Source of the DNA: Anaerolineae bacterium
Lineage (GTDB): Bacteria; Chloroflexota; Anaerolineae; Aggregatilineales; Aggregatilineaceae
Assembly: GCA_027494015.1 (NCBI GenBank)
Contig: JAOSJP010000034.1
Coordinates: 1 to 64,000, forward strand
Reading direction: 5' to 3'
Length of the DNA: 64,000 bases
Shown piece by piece: positions 1 to 10,878 of this stretch; the stretch's first letter is position 1; each line of letters starts with the position of its first letter. The notes below the pieces were generated by a model, which was not told where the DNA came from, searched no databases, and worked only from the letters and a program-made list of their open reading frames with translations. The translations under genes and the position numbers were made by a program.

Positions 1-102
1 ACTTCATCCTGATGCACGCGATGGGCGCCAACACCGCCGGGCAGCTTGGGGAGCGTCATGGCAGGCGGCGTGCTGCTCGCGCTGGCCACGGCGATCCTCT
101 AA
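1..102 (+). CDS. C-terminal end of Na+-translocating decarboxylase beta subunit (partial, frameshifted)
   Basis: Only the last ~33 residues lie in the window. Reading FILMHAMGANTAGQLG in one frame and then SVMAGGVLLALATAIL to the TAA at 100-102 in another gives the glycine-rich final membrane segment typical of the OadB/GcdB/MmdB family (LMHAMGxNxAGxxGSxxAxGxLL). These integral membrane subunits couple decarboxylation of a carboxylic acid or acyl-CoA to Na+ export. The frame change falls in the GGGG run at 48-51, where one extra G would explain it. Which substrate-specific member this is (oxaloacetate, glutaconyl-CoA, methylmalonyl-CoA) cannot be told from the tail. Confidence 0.6.
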
Positions 103-180
103 GCCCGGCACATCGCAGACATACACAAGGCGCGTCCAGATCGGGCGCGCCTTGTTCATTCAAGTGTCGACTTGCGCCCG

Positions 181-1004
181 CTACGCCCCGGCCGTCAGAA
201 AGGTGAACGACTGGATCACCGCGTCGAGCTGTTCCAGGCGCGGGCTGAAGCTCTCCGCCGGAGCCGCGTTGATCTGCGCGATGCTCTCGGCGAAGTATTC
301 GTTCAGCCGGGCGATGAACGCCTCGTAGTCGAAATCGGTAGGATAGTCGACCGGAAAGCCCTCAATCGTCAGCGGGAACGTCGCGGCGACATAGAACAAA
401 CCGTCCGCGCTGAGGCCCTGGAAGGTATAGTAGAACTCGCTGGCGATGAACGGCGAGACATCCTGGCGGTAAACCGTCACATAGCTGATACCCTGGAGCG
501 CGCTTGTGTCCATGTATTGCGCGCGGGCGCGGATCACCTGCCCGGCCGGGAAGACTGGCAGGAAGGGGCAGCTTGAACGCCATCAGGTCGTCGCTGACTC
601 GCATGTACTCGGGCCAGATCGGGGCGCCCGGCTAGCAGGGCTTGAAGCTGCTCGACCTGCTGCTGAGAGAACTCGTAGGGCGCGATATCCGCCAGCCGGT
701 AGACGATCACCGATCCCTTGCCCTCGCGGTCGCTGCCGGGGTACCCCATTTCGTCGATCGGCACCTGGTCCCACGGAATCTGCCGGAACAGCGAGAACTC
801 GGTGCGCGGCGGCTGGGGGCTGCCGGGCGCTTCGTGGTCCAACGGCTCGCCGGCGTACTGAATCACAGACACACCGTCCGCCAGCGCGCGGTCCCAACTA
901 AAGCCGGAACCGTTGAAGGTAATGGTGTTGGCGCCGTCCTGCGCCAGCGCCGGGGTCGCGCCGAGCGCCAGAACGATCAAGAGCGCGAGCAGCCTCAGTT
1001 TCAT
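181..1004 (-). CDS. Secreted protein of unknown function (two frameshifts)
   Basis: The minus-strand start at 1004 encodes a clear signal peptide (MKLRLLALLIVLALGATPALAQ). The mature part continues through a domain with alternating hydrophobic and aromatic residues and ends at the TAG at 181-183, about 270 residues in total. The frame changes near 625-635 (after QALLAG) and near 560 (after FKLPL). Joining the three frames gives continuous sequence running through YMRVSDDLMAF, AGQVIRARAQYMDTSALQG and FYYTFQGLSADGLFYVAATFPL. I do not recognise the family. It faces the decarboxylase tail and is divergent from the PadR gene, so it is probably a separate transcription unit of an exported, possibly ligand-binding protein. 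Confidence 0.6.
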
Positions 1005-1189
1005 GATGTTCTCTCCTCAACCTAGTGATCGCCTTCACAGTATAGGCTAGCACAACAGGGGCCGATCAACGCGCGCCCGACGCCGAGCCGCCTGGTGGGC
1101 GCCGCCTGAGATACGCTCGCGGCCAGCCGCGCCCAATGACAAGCCGCCCCTCATTTTGAGAAATATGTCACAACCTATTGCGGGGCGGG

Positions 1190-1208
1190 CTATTCCACCA
1201 TAGAATAG
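1190..1208 (+). promoter_or_regulatory. Inverted repeat upstream of padR-like gene (candidate operator)
   Basis: CTATTC-N7-GAATAG lies 5 bases before the ATG of the PadR-type regulator in an otherwise GC-rich region. PadR proteins usually repress their own promoters through short AT-rich palindromes, so autoregulation is a reasonable inference. No convincing -35/-10 pair was assigned. Confidence 0.35.
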
Positions 1209-1213
1209 GACCC

Positions 1214-1753
1214 ATGCAAAAGCTGACCCCGGACGACACCCTGCTCGGCCTGCTGGCGGCGAACAGCCAGCACGGCTACCAGCTGCTCGACGCGTTTCGC
1301 GACCCGCAGCAGTTGGGGCAGGTGTGGTACGTCAGCACCAGCCAGTTGTACGCCGTGCTCAAGCGGCTGGAACAGCAAGGGCTGATCGCCGGGACGCAGA
1401 TCGCCTGCGCGGACGCGCCAACGCGCACCGAATACGCGCTGACCGAGGCGGGGCGGGCGCGCCTGAGCGCGTGGCTCGACGAGCCGCAGCCCTCGCCCAG
1501 CCTGCGCCGCATCCGGGTCGAGTTTCTGAGCCGGTTGTACATCGCGGGGCTACTGGGCATCCCGGCGGAGCCGATCATCGCCCGCCAGCGCGCCGCCTGC
1601 ACGCGCCGCCTGGAGGGCTTGCGCGCCCGGCGCGTGACTCCGCCGCACGGCGTGGGCGACCTCGCGCTGGAAATGGTGATCGCGCAGCTTGAGGCGATTA
1701 TCGCCTGGCTTGGCGCGTGCGATACGGTGCTGGACTCGCCCGGCGCCAGTTAA
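1214..1753 (+). CDS. PadR family transcriptional regulator
   Basis: A 179-residue cytoplasmic DNA-binding protein. The N-terminal winged helix shows the PadR pattern: LLGLLAANSQHGYQLLDAF, then VSTSQLYAVLKRLEQQGLI and the wing TRTEYALTEAGRARLSAWL. The C-terminal part is helical (dimerisation helices, PadR_C/Vir type). ATG 1214 is preferred over the TTG at 1178 because AGGA at 1207-1210 lies directly before it. It is followed 30 bp downstream by an ABC importer for iron chelates or cobalamin, so it may sense the imported ligand or its physiological effect. Intact frame. Confidence 0.85.
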   Translation: MQKLTPDDTLLGLLAANSQHGYQLLDAFRDPQQLGQVWYVSTSQLYAVLKRLEQQGLIAGTQIACADAPTRTEYALTEAGRARLSAWLDEPQPSPSLRRIRVEFLSRLYIAGLLGIPAEPIIARQRAACTRRLEGLRARRVTPPHGVGDLALEMVIAQLEAIIAWLGACDTVLDSPGAS

Positions 1754-1783
1754 CTCATTTCATTCTAGGGAGATAGCTTGCTC

Positions 1784-3196
1784 ATGCTAAAGAGAACTTG
1801 GTTGTCCCTGCTCCTGGTCGCGGCGCTGGCGGGCGCGGCGCTGCCCGTGTTCGCGTCGGCGCGTGCGCAGGAGTTGACTGTCAGCGCGCTGGTGGACGAG
1901 TCCGCACGCGAAGTGGTGGATGCCTGGATCACGGCCTATACGGAGCAGAACCCGGATGTGGCGTTTGACGTGACCTACGCCCCGGCGGGCGCGCTGCTCG
2001 GCGACTTGAGCGCGGCGCAGCTTGTGATCACGCGCGAGATGCCCGAAGACCTGCCGATCGAATTTGAATGCGGGCAGATCGGGCCGATCCGGATGCTGCT
2101 CCCCGACCTGGCGGGGCGGTACCTGTCCAGCGTGGATTGCGACGGCCCGCTGACCGAACCGGCGGCGAGCGCGGCGGCCTTCCTGGAATGGGCGACCGGC
2201 CCGGATGCCCAGCAGATTGCGATCGAACTCGGTCTGCTCCCGGCGGAAGTGACGGTCACGGATCAGGCGGGCGAGACGGTCACGGTCCCGCAGCCGGTGC
2301 GGCGCGTCGTGTCCGCCTACGGCGTCTCGACCTATTTTGTCTACCCTGTGGGTGCTGCGGATCGCCTGGTAGCGGCGACTTACCTCGGCATCCGCCGGGA
2401 CGACGCCGTCGCGGCGATGACGCGCATCGACCCGCGCTTCCCGGAAGTGGCGAACGCCGTCAGCACGCTCGGCCAGGGCGAATCGAACCTGGAAGAGATC
2501 GCGGCGGTCCAGCCCGATTTGCTGCTGGCGAGCCGGGATTCGGACTGGCTGAGCGCGGCGGACGAGCTGGGCCTCCCGATCCTGCGCTTCGAGGGCGAGA
2601 CGCCTGAGGCTTTGAAGGAAGCCGTCGCGCTGGTCGGCGCGGTGCTGGGGCCGGACGCGGCCTACCGCGCCGGGCAGTTCGCCGAGTTTTACGACGAGGT
2701 GCTCGGCTCGATCCGGGAGCAGATGTCCGGCATCGACAACCCGATGACGGTCTATTTCTCCGGCACGGATCCGCTGCGTGTGGCGAGCGGCGGGATGTAC
2801 CAGACCGCGATGGTTGAGGCAGCGGGTGGCGTGTCGGTCAGCAAAGACTCACCGGGCGCTGGCTGGCAGGATGTCAATCTGGAGCAGGTCTACAACTGGA
2901 ATCCCCAGGTGATCCTGGTGCCAACCTATGGCGGCGCGTCGGTCGAAGCGATCACCGGCGATCCGCAGTGGGCGCCGGTTCAGGCGGTCGCGGGCGGGAA
3001 CGTGATTCAGCTTCCGTCGCTGACCGCGCCGCTGGACATCCCCGCCCCGGACTCGATCATCGGCATCATCTGGATGGCGAACAAGCTCTACCCCGGCCAG
3101 CTTGACCTCGACTGCGAGGCGCTGGTGGCTGAGTTCTACAACCGCTTCTACGAGTATGACGTGACCTCTGAGGAAGCGAGCGGTCTCTGCGAATGA
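1784..3196 (+). CDS. Iron-chelate/cobalamin ABC transporter substrate-binding protein with extra N-terminal domain
   Basis: An exported binding protein of 470 residues. ATG 1784 follows AGGGAGA at 1768-1774. Residues ~1-29 form a signal peptide ending near ASARAQ. Residues ~30-150 resemble a shortened molybdate/type-II binding-protein fold (ELTVSALVDESAREVVDAW ... AFLEWATGPDAQQIAIELG). From ~155 (VTVTDQAGETVTVPQPVRR) to the end there is a typical TroA/BtuF/FepB-like class III fold, with the VSTLGQGESNLEEIAAVQPDL region and the C-terminal DPQWAPVQAVAGGNV segment. It captures ligand outside the membrane and delivers it to the permease, whose ATG overlaps this stop codon (ATGA, 3193-3196). The domain combination is unusual. 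The ligand is not predictable beyond an Fe3+-siderophore, haem or B12 class. Confidence 0.85.
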   Translation: MLKRTWLSLLLVAALAGAALPVFASARAQELTVSALVDESAREVVDAWITAYTEQNPDVAFDVTYAPAGALLGDLSAAQLVITREMPEDLPIEFECGQIGPIRMLLPDLAGRYLSSVDCDGPLTEPAASAAAFLEWATGPDAQQIAIELGLLPAEVTVTDQAGETVTVPQPVRRVVSAYGVSTYFVYPVGAADRLVAATYLGIRRDDAVAAMTRIDPRFPEVANAVSTLGQGESNLEEIAAVQPDLLLASRDSDWLSAADELGLPILRFEGETPEALKEAVALVGAVLGPDAAYRAGQFAEFYDEVLGSIREQMSGIDNPMTVYFSGTDPLRVASGGMYQTAMVEAAGGVSVSKDSPGAGWQDVNLEQVYNWNPQVILVPTYGGASVEAITGDPQWAPVQAVAGGNVIQLPSLTAPLDIPAPDSIIGIIWMANKLYPGQLDLDCEALVAEFYNRFYEYDVTSEEASGLCE

Positions 3197-4258
3197 TCCG
3201 GACGCTCGGCCAGCGCGTGGCCGTTCGCCTGCCGTTCTCGGTACAGCAGCGCCAGCATGCCATCTACTGGCTGGTGCTGCTGCTCCCCTTCCCGCTGGCG
3301 ATCTACGCGATCGGCCTGGGGCGCTACGCCGTCGCGCCGGGCGACGTGATCGACGCGCTGGTCCGCTTCGTGGTGGACCGGCCCGACGCGAACGCCGCGC
3401 CGGACCTGGTCTACAACGTCGTGACGCGGATCCGGCTGCCGCGCATCACCGCCTCGCTGCTGATCGGCGCGAACCTGGCCGTGACCGGCGTGGCGTTTCA
3501 GGGCATCTTCCGCAACCCGCTGGTGGACTCGAACATCCTGGGCGTCACCAGCGGGGCGGGCTTCGGCGCGGCGCTGATGCTGCTGCTCTCGGCCGGGGCG
3601 CGGGATGGTGCAGCTTTCGGCCTTCGGCTTCGGGCTGCTGGCCGTGCTGCTGGCCTACAGCATCAGCCGCCTGTACTACAGCGCGCCGCTGCTGGTGCTG
3701 ACCCTGGTCGGCATCCTGATTGGCTCGTTTTTCGGCTCGCTGACCTCCGTGCTGAAGTACATCGCGGACCCGCTCGACAGCCTGCCCGCGATCACGTACT
3801 GGCTGCTGGGCGGGCTGACCGATGTCACGCTGGCGGACCTCCCGGCGCTGATGCTGATTAGCGTCGCGGGGATGGTCTTCATGTGGGCCGTGCGCTGGCG
3901 GCTGAACGTGCTGTCGCTCGGCGATCATGAGGCGCTGGCGCTGGGGCTAAACCCGGCTCGCCTGAAGTTATTGATTATCCTGTTCAGCACGCTGATGACC
4001 TCGGTCGCGGTGTCGGTGGGCGGGGTGATCGGCTGGGTCGGGCTGGTGATCCCGCACGCGGCGCGGACGCTGGTCGGGCCGGATCACCAGCGGCTGATTC
4101 CGGCGACGATGGCGCTCGGCGCGTCGTTCCTGCTGGTGATCGACACGCTCGCCCGCACGCTGTGGTCGGTCGAGGTCCCGCTGGGCGTGTTCACGGGGCT
4201 GGTGGGCGTGCCGCTGCTGCTGGCGATTCTGCGGATTAACAAGACCGGATGGAAATGA
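3193..4258 (+). CDS. FecCD/BtuC-family ABC transporter permease (frameshifted)
   Basis: A membrane permease of ~354 residues in two frames. 3193-~3600 carries TM1-3 with RIRLPRITASLLIGANLAVTG and FQGIFRNPLVDSNILGVTSGAG, the hallmark FecCD motifs. From ~3600 to 4258 it continues through YWLLGGL, GDHEALALGLN, the GGVIGWVGLVIPHAAR coupling loop and ENVPLG-like VEVPLGVFTGLVGVP. The break near 3600 lies in a GGGGCGCGGG stretch. About ten membrane helices are expected. The gene overlaps the binding protein by ATGA and the ATPase start region by another ATGA at 4255-4258, so the three subunits form one translationally coupled importer. Confidence 0.9.
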
Positions 4259-5215
4259 CTGCTTGAAGCCAGAAATCTTCATTATGCCTATGTCATTGAC
4301 CAGCCGGTGCTGCACGGCGTCAGCCTGCGCGTGCCTTCGAACACGGTCGCGTATCTGCTGGGGCACAACGGCTGCGGCAAGACCACGCTGCTCGAGATTC
4401 TGGGCGGGGTCCGCGCGCCGCAGCGCGGCGAGGTGCTGCTGGACGGCGCCGACATCCACGCGCTGCCCTCGCACCGGCGCGCCCAGCGGGTCGGGCTGGT
4501 GCCGCAGCTTCACACGCCTGTTTTCGCCTACACCGTGCGCGAGCTGATCCTGATGGGGCGGACGCCGTACCTCAAGCTGCTCGGCACGCCGGGCCGCGCC
4601 GATTACGAAGTGGTGGACGCGGCGATCGAGCAGGTTGGGCTGGCGCACCTGCGCCACCGCGCCTACACCGAGCTGTCGGGCGGCGAGCGCCAGCTCGCCA
4701 TGATCGCGCGCGGGCTGGCGCAGCAGACCGACATCCTGCTGCTCGACGAGCCGACCGCGCACCTCGACCCGCGCAACCAGCGGCTGGTGCTCGAAACGGT
4801 CGTCGCGCTGGCCGAGCGTAGCGTCTCGTTCGTGATCTCGTCGCACAACCCGAACAGCGCGCTGCTCTACGCCCGGCAGGTGATCGTCATGAAAGGCGGG
4901 CGGATCGTGGCCGATGGCTCGCCAGCGGAGGTGCTGACCGAAGACACGCTGACCCACGCCTACGATATGCCGGTCGAGGTGATTTACAGCGCGGACCGCG
5001 TTGCGCGGGCGGTGATGCCGCGCCGGAGCAATGGTTCGACGCGAGCAACAGGCGCGAAAGCCGGTGCGCATATCCGACCGGCGGGCGCGAACGGCACCGA
5101 TGGACTCCTTCGCTGGGGTAGGGCTGGGGGAGGGCGCATCCCGGCGCTTGATTGTCCGCCCCGAACGTGGGACAATCGCGCGCGTCCGTCTGAGTTTTCC
5201 CTGAGGTCAATCTGA
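4255..5215 (+). CDS. FepC/BtuD-type ABC transporter ATP-binding protein (N-terminal indel)
   Basis: The cytoplasmic ATPase of the importer. The reading frame open from 4259 gives LLEARNLHYAY.., the Walker A motif GHNGCGKTTLLE, the Q-loop VGLVPQLHT, the signature LSGGERQLAMIA, Walker B ILLLDEPTAHLD and the switch His in ISSHNPN. The first in-frame initiation codon is GTG 4307, but that would cut off the first strand. A start at ATG 4255, overlapping the permease stop (ATGA), with one superfluous base in 4258-4262 fits the family better. The ~80-residue tail after VEVIYSADRV is low-complexity and unlike other FepC proteins, so the true stop may be near 5020-5060 with another indel. The current stop overlaps the next ATG (TGATG at 5213-5217). 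Confidence 0.85.
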
Positions 5216-6233
5216 TGACGACAGAACAGGCCCGCGCGCGCCGGGTGGAGGCCGCGATCCCGACCTGGCCGCCCTACGCGGCGCTCGCGCTCGGCGTGTT
5301 CGCCGTCTCAACCGCCGCGATCTTCATCCGGCTGGCGCAGAGCGACGACGCGCCTTCGCTGGTGCTGGCGGCGGTGCGGATGAGCGTCGCGGCGCTGGCG
5401 CTGACGCCGGTCGTGCTGCTGCGTCACCGGGCGGAGCTGCGCCGCATCGCCTTCGACGACCTGAAATGGGCGCTGGTCGCGGGCTGGTGCTCGGCGTGCA
5501 CTTCGCAACATGGATTTCATCGCTGGAATACACCGCCGTCGTCAACAGCGTGACCATCGTCACGACCGCGCCGCTGTGGGTCGCGCTGGCCTCGCCGCTG
5601 GTGCTGAAAGAAGCGATCAGCCGGCGCACGGCGGTCGGGATCGCGGTCGCGCTGGGCGGCGGCCTGATTGTCGGGCTGAGCGGCGAGGCGGGCGCCCCGA
5701 CGCGTCACGATCCGCTGTTGGGCAACGGGCTGGCGCTGGTCGGGGCGTGGGCGGCGGCGATCTATTTCCTGCTGGGGCGGCGGCTGCGCGCGCGGCTGAG
5801 CGTGATGGTGTATATCTGGCTGGTGTATGGCACGGCGGCGATCCTGCTGGTCGGCGTGGTCGCGCCGGCGGGCCAGCCGGTCGCCGGGTTCGGCGCGGAG
5901 ACGTACCTGTGGATGGTGCTGCTCGGCCTGGTGCCGCAGTTAATCGGGCACTCGTCGCTGAATTTCGCGCTCGGCTATTTCCCGGCGGCGTATGTCAGCC
6001 TGGTGGTGCTGGGCGAGCCGATCGGCAGCGGTCTGCTGGCGATCTTCTTCCTGGGCGAATGGCCGGTCCCGCTGCAACTGGCCGGGACGGCGCTGGTGCT
6101 GATCGGGATCGCGCTCGCCACGCTGGAACGGCGGTGGAAAAACGGGCGGGCGCGCGCTAAAGTAGGGGCGCGAGCGAGCCGATTGAGGAAGTCGTGGATG
6201 GACGGGATTTTGGCGTTGGCATCACGGAAATGA
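5215..6233 (+). CDS. EamA/DMT-superfamily transporter (frameshifted)
   Basis: A ten-helix drug/metabolite exporter made of two EamA repeats. The first frame (5215-~5490) carries FAVSTAAIFIRLAQSDDAPSL and AAVRMSVAALALTPVVLL. After a one-base slip near 5485-5500 the second frame gives LVLGVHFATWISSLEYTAVV, the second repeat PLLGNGLALVGAWAAAIYFLLG, and GYFPAAYVSLVVLGEPIGS. The substrate is unknown; members export amino acids, nucleotide sugars or other metabolites. The extreme C-terminus (after ERRWKNGRARAK) overlaps the next gene by about 36 bases, so a stop at the TAA at 6158-6160 in a neighbouring frame is also possible. Confidence 0.85.
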
Positions 6234-6670
6234 TCATCATCGCGTTGGTGCTGTTCGTCGTCGGCGGGGCCGGAGAACACGGCCAAATGGGCGCGGCAGG
6301 CCGGGCGTTTTGTGCGCCAGATGCGCGAGATGTGGGCCGAGTTCATGAAGGACATCGGAGCGAGCTAGGACCTGAAGGCAAGGAATTGATGGACGTGACG
6401 CGCGAGCTGGGGCAGGGCGCGGCAGACCTGCGCCGCTCGACCTCGCCGCGCCGCCTGCTCTCCGGATCGGCGCGCGCGATGGACGCGCTGGCCCGCGACG
6501 ACGCCGCCGCCCGCCGACCAGGCCGGCGTCTGCCGCCTGCCGCCGAGCCGTCTGCGCGGAATCGCCCGCGCCGGGCGGCGACACCCCCACCGAAGCCGCG
6601 ACCCGCTATCGCGCGTGGCAGCCGCCCGGCGAGCAGTCCCCTAACCTCCGCGCTGATTGCCGCAGACTGA
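6194..6670 (+). CDS. TatA/TatE-family twin-arginine translocase subunit (frameshifted)
   Basis: A single N-terminal membrane helix (GVGITEMIIIALVLFVV) is followed, after a one-base slip near 6265, by GPENTAKWARQAGRFVRQM, matching the FG..E..II....LFGP..LP..AR..G hinge and amphipathic helix of TatA/TatB. After a second slip near 6362 the frame continues ELGPEGKELMDVTRELGQGAADL into a basic, Ala/Pro-rich C-terminal tail. The start is either GTG 6194 or ATG 6198 with one missing T (which would read MDGIFGVGITEM). The protein would oligomerise with TatC to pass folded proteins across the membrane. No tatC is adjacent. Overlap with the preceding exporter suggests co-transcription, possibly incidental. 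Confidence 0.75.
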   Translation: MDGRDFGVGITEMIIIALVLFVVGGAGEHGQMGAAGRAFCAPDARDVGRVHEGHRSELGPEGKELMDVTRELGQGAADLRRSTSPRRLLSGSARAMDALARDDAAARRPGRRLPPAAEPSARNRPRRAATPPPKPRPAIARGSRPASSPLTSALIAAD

Positions 6671-6709
6671 CGATCATCCTCCGATCCGCGCCGAACGTCA
6701 GGTGGGGGC

Positions 6710-6738
6710 TTGCACCTCCGGCGCGCCTGTCCTATACT
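6710..6738 (+). promoter_or_regulatory. Sigma-70-type promoter of GntR gene
   Basis: TTGCAC (6710-6715) and TATACT (6733-6738) are separated by 17 bp, a near-consensus housekeeping promoter. Transcription would begin about 6745, immediately before the palindrome at 6748-6769. Confidence 0.65.
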
Positions 6739-6747
6739 ATGCGCAAC

Positions 6748-6769
6748 GATCAAATTTATCTGATTGATC
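6748..6769 (+). promoter_or_regulatory. GATCAA-N10-TTGATC palindrome, candidate GntR operator
   Basis: An AT-rich 22-bp inverted repeat covers the expected transcription start, 50 bp before the GntR/FCD coding region. FCD-type GntR regulators normally bind such palindromes to repress their own gene. The position is right for blocking initiation. The assignment is inference from location and symmetry. Confidence 0.5.
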
Positions 6770-6821
6770 GGAGGATTTATCCGGTCGTCAGGCACAAGGC
6801 GGGTGGCCCGCGCGAGTAGGT

Positions 6822-7560
6822 ATGGCTTCGGCTCCGATCTTCTCCGATCTGCTGCGCTACATCATCGACCGCCAGCTCCAGCCGGGCGAGCGCCTGCCGA
6901 CGATCACCGAGCTGAGCGCTGAGCTAGGCGTGAGCGTCGGCAAGCTCCGCGAGGAGCTGGAGGTCGCGCGCACGCTGGGGCTGGTGCAGGTCAAGCCGCG
7001 CACCGGCTCGCAGGTCCGCGCCTTCGACTTCGCGCCCGCCGCGACGCTCAGCGTGCTGTACGCCATCGGCCTCAACCCTACCTATTTCCACACCTTCGCG
7101 AGACCTGCGCAAGCATCTGGAGCTGAGCTACTGGACCGAAGCGGTCGCCTGCCTGACCGAGGACGACATCGCGACGCTGCGCGGGCTGCTGGAGCGTGCC
7201 AGCGAAAAGCTGAACCAGCTTCCGATCGAGGTGCCGGTCGAGGAGCACGTCCGGCTGCACCTGACCTTCTTCCGCCACCTCGACAACCCGTTCGTGCAGG
7301 GGCTGCTGTCGGCCTATTGGGCGGCCTACAAGGCGTTCGGCGTCGCGCTGCACGCGCCGCTGGCCTATCACCGCGAGGTGTGGGCTTATCACGCCCAGAT
7401 GGTGGACTGCGTGGCGCGCGGTGATTTCGAGGGCGGGCGTCGCGCCTTGCAGGAGCATATGGAGCTGCTCAAGCACTCGCCCGACGCGGTCGAGCCGAAG
7501 CCCCGCTGGGACGACGGCGCGACCAAGCCCTACAGCTACCTATTCAGCATCTTTGAGTAG
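6822..7560 (+). CDS. GntR/FadR-family regulator with FCD ligand domain (one frameshift)
   Basis: A cytoplasmic regulator of ~245 residues. Residues 1-70 are a GntR winged helix (LLRYIIDRQLQPGERLPTI, ELSAELGVSVGKLREELEV, GLVQVKPRTGSQVR). After a slip near 7097 the second frame gives a helical FCD domain (DLRKHLELSYWTEAVACL ... RGLLERASEKL ... HLTFFRHLDNPFVQGLLSAYW ... HREVWAYHAQMVDCVARGD ... HMELL). The Asp and three His residues typical of metal-binding FCD pockets are present in reasonable positions. Such proteins respond to small organic acids. The downstream korAB-sucCD cluster makes a carboxylate signal plausible but unproven. It has its own promoter and operator-like palindrome. Confidence 0.85.
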
Positions 7561-7764
7561 CATGATTGGCCGTGTCCTGGGGTAGACCATCTCGACGGAG
7601 CGAGACAAGCGGGAAAAGGTGGCGCGTATCGAGCCGGAAGCCAGCCAAATCGAACCCCTCACTCAACCCATACTTAGTGCGTTGACGGAGCAGGACGCCT
7701 GAACTCGAACGACCAAGCACAAGCTAGCGCGCCGCCCTTAGCCGCGCAGGAGTGAAAATCGCTG

Positions 7765-9597
<1,833 letters not shown>

Positions 9598-9599
9598 TC

Positions 9600-10643
9600 A
9601 TGGCGGTCAATGCACGCGTCAACGAAATCGGCCTCAGCCGCAACGATTACAAGGGCGGCGTCTCGACCCTGTGCCAGGGCTGCGGCCACAACTCGATCTC
9701 GAACCAGATCATCGCCGTCGCTTACGAGATGTCGATTGACCCGCACCAGGTGATCAAGCTGAGCGGGATCGGCTGCTCCAGCAAGTCACCGGCCTATTTC
9801 CTGAACCGCTCGCACGGCTTTAACTCGCTGCACGGGCGGATGCCCGCGATTGCTACCGGCGCGACGACCGTCAACCGCGAACTGATCGCGATCGGCGTCA
9901 GCGGCGACGGCGACACCGGCAGCATCGGCCTCGGCCAGTTCAAGCACATGGTGCGCCGCAACGTTCCGATTGTCTATATCGTCGAGAACAACGGCGTCTA
10001 CGGGCTGACGAAGGGCCAGTTTTCCGCGACGGCGGACTACGGCCAGCAGCTCAAGTACGCCGGGGTCAACGAGCTGCCGCCGATCGACATCTGCCTTGAG
10101 GCGCTGGCGGCGGATGCCTCGTTCGTGGCGCGCTCGTTCGCGGGAGACTCCAAGCAAGTGCGCGAGCTGCTGAAGGCCGCGATTGTGCACCGGGGCACGG
10201 CCGTGCTGGATATCATCAGCCCCTGCGTGACGTTCAACAACCACGAGGACTCCACCAAGAGCTACGCTTACGGCAAGGCCAGGCAGGAGCCGCTGCATGA
10301 CATCACGTTCATCCCGGAATACGAGGAGATCGTGATCGAGGACCAGGAGCCGGGCAGCACGCGCACGGTCGAGCTATACGACGGCTCGCACCTGATGCTC
10401 AAGGCGCTCGACCCGGCCCAGCACGACCCGACCGACAAGCTGGCGGCGCTCCGCCTGCTGGAAGAGGCGCGCGCGCAGCAGTTGTTCATCACCGGGCTGA
10501 TCTACGTGGACGAGAACCGTCCGACGCTGCCGGAAGTCAGCCGGCTGGTCGAGACGCCGCTGGTGCATCTGCCCGAAGAGAAGCTGCGCCCGCCGCGCGA
10601 CGTGCTGGACGAGATCGTCCGCCACCTGACCTGCTGCGATTAA
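9600..10643 (+). CDS. korB: 2-oxoglutarate:ferredoxin oxidoreductase beta subunit
   Basis: An intact 347-residue thiamine-diphosphate subunit. The CQGCGHNSISNQI motif near residue 24 begins the cofactor-binding half; GIGCSSKSPAYF and the Mg-ThDP signature GVSGDGDTGSIGLGQF follow, then the NNGVYGLTKGQFSAT loop that is characteristic of KorB and related 2-oxoacid oxidoreductases. The C-terminal region carries SPCVTFNNHE. It pairs with the fused gamma-alpha subunit, whose stop is 2 bp upstream, giving the CoA-dependent enzyme that feeds succinyl-CoA to the SucCD enzyme encoded next. A terminator-like hairpin follows, yet sucC has its own promoter-like sequence. Confidence 0.93.
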   Translation: MAVNARVNEIGLSRNDYKGGVSTLCQGCGHNSISNQIIAVAYEMSIDPHQVIKLSGIGCSSKSPAYFLNRSHGFNSLHGRMPAIATGATTVNRELIAIGVSGDGDTGSIGLGQFKHMVRRNVPIVYIVENNGVYGLTKGQFSATADYGQQLKYAGVNELPPIDICLEALAADASFVARSFAGDSKQVRELLKAAIVHRGTAVLDIISPCVTFNNHEDSTKSYAYGKARQEPLHDITFIPEYEEIVIEDQEPGSTRTVELYDGSHLMLKALDPAQHDPTDKLAALRLLEEARAQQLFITGLIYVDENRPTLPEVSRLVETPLVHLPEEKLRPPRDVLDEIVRHLTCCD

Positions 10644-10670
10644 ACAGAACGCGGTAAAAGAGCAGCGAGA

Positions 10671-10704
10671 AGCAGCGGAGAGCAAAACTGCCCCGCTGCT
10701 TTTT
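10671..10704 (+). terminator. Rho-independent terminator after korB
   Basis: AGCAGCGG (10671-10678) pairs with CCGCTGCT (10693-10700) and is followed by a run of five T. It lies 28 bp after the korB stop and within an AGC/GCT-rich stretch that continues to about 10760. Confidence 0.65.
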
Positions 10705-10782
10705 GCTGTTTCTAAGCTGTTTTTCTCTACTTTGAGCTGTTCCTTGCTGCTCTCAGCTATCGTGAAGAATCGCGCAGGCGTT

Positions 10783-10810
10783 TTGTCCGGCCCTGGCGCG
10801 GTGCTATACT
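10783..10810 (+). promoter_or_regulatory. Promoter of sucCD
   Basis: TTGTCC (10783-10788) and TATACT (10805-10810) with a 16-bp spacer sit about 70 bp before the sucC start. The -10 hexamer is strong and the -35 moderate. Confidence 0.5.
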
Positions 10811-10878
10811 TCTGAATGGGCCGCGCGAGCGGCAGACTCCCCTGTATTAGACTTGTGGTCCGTTCTGGAGGCCGCCCA

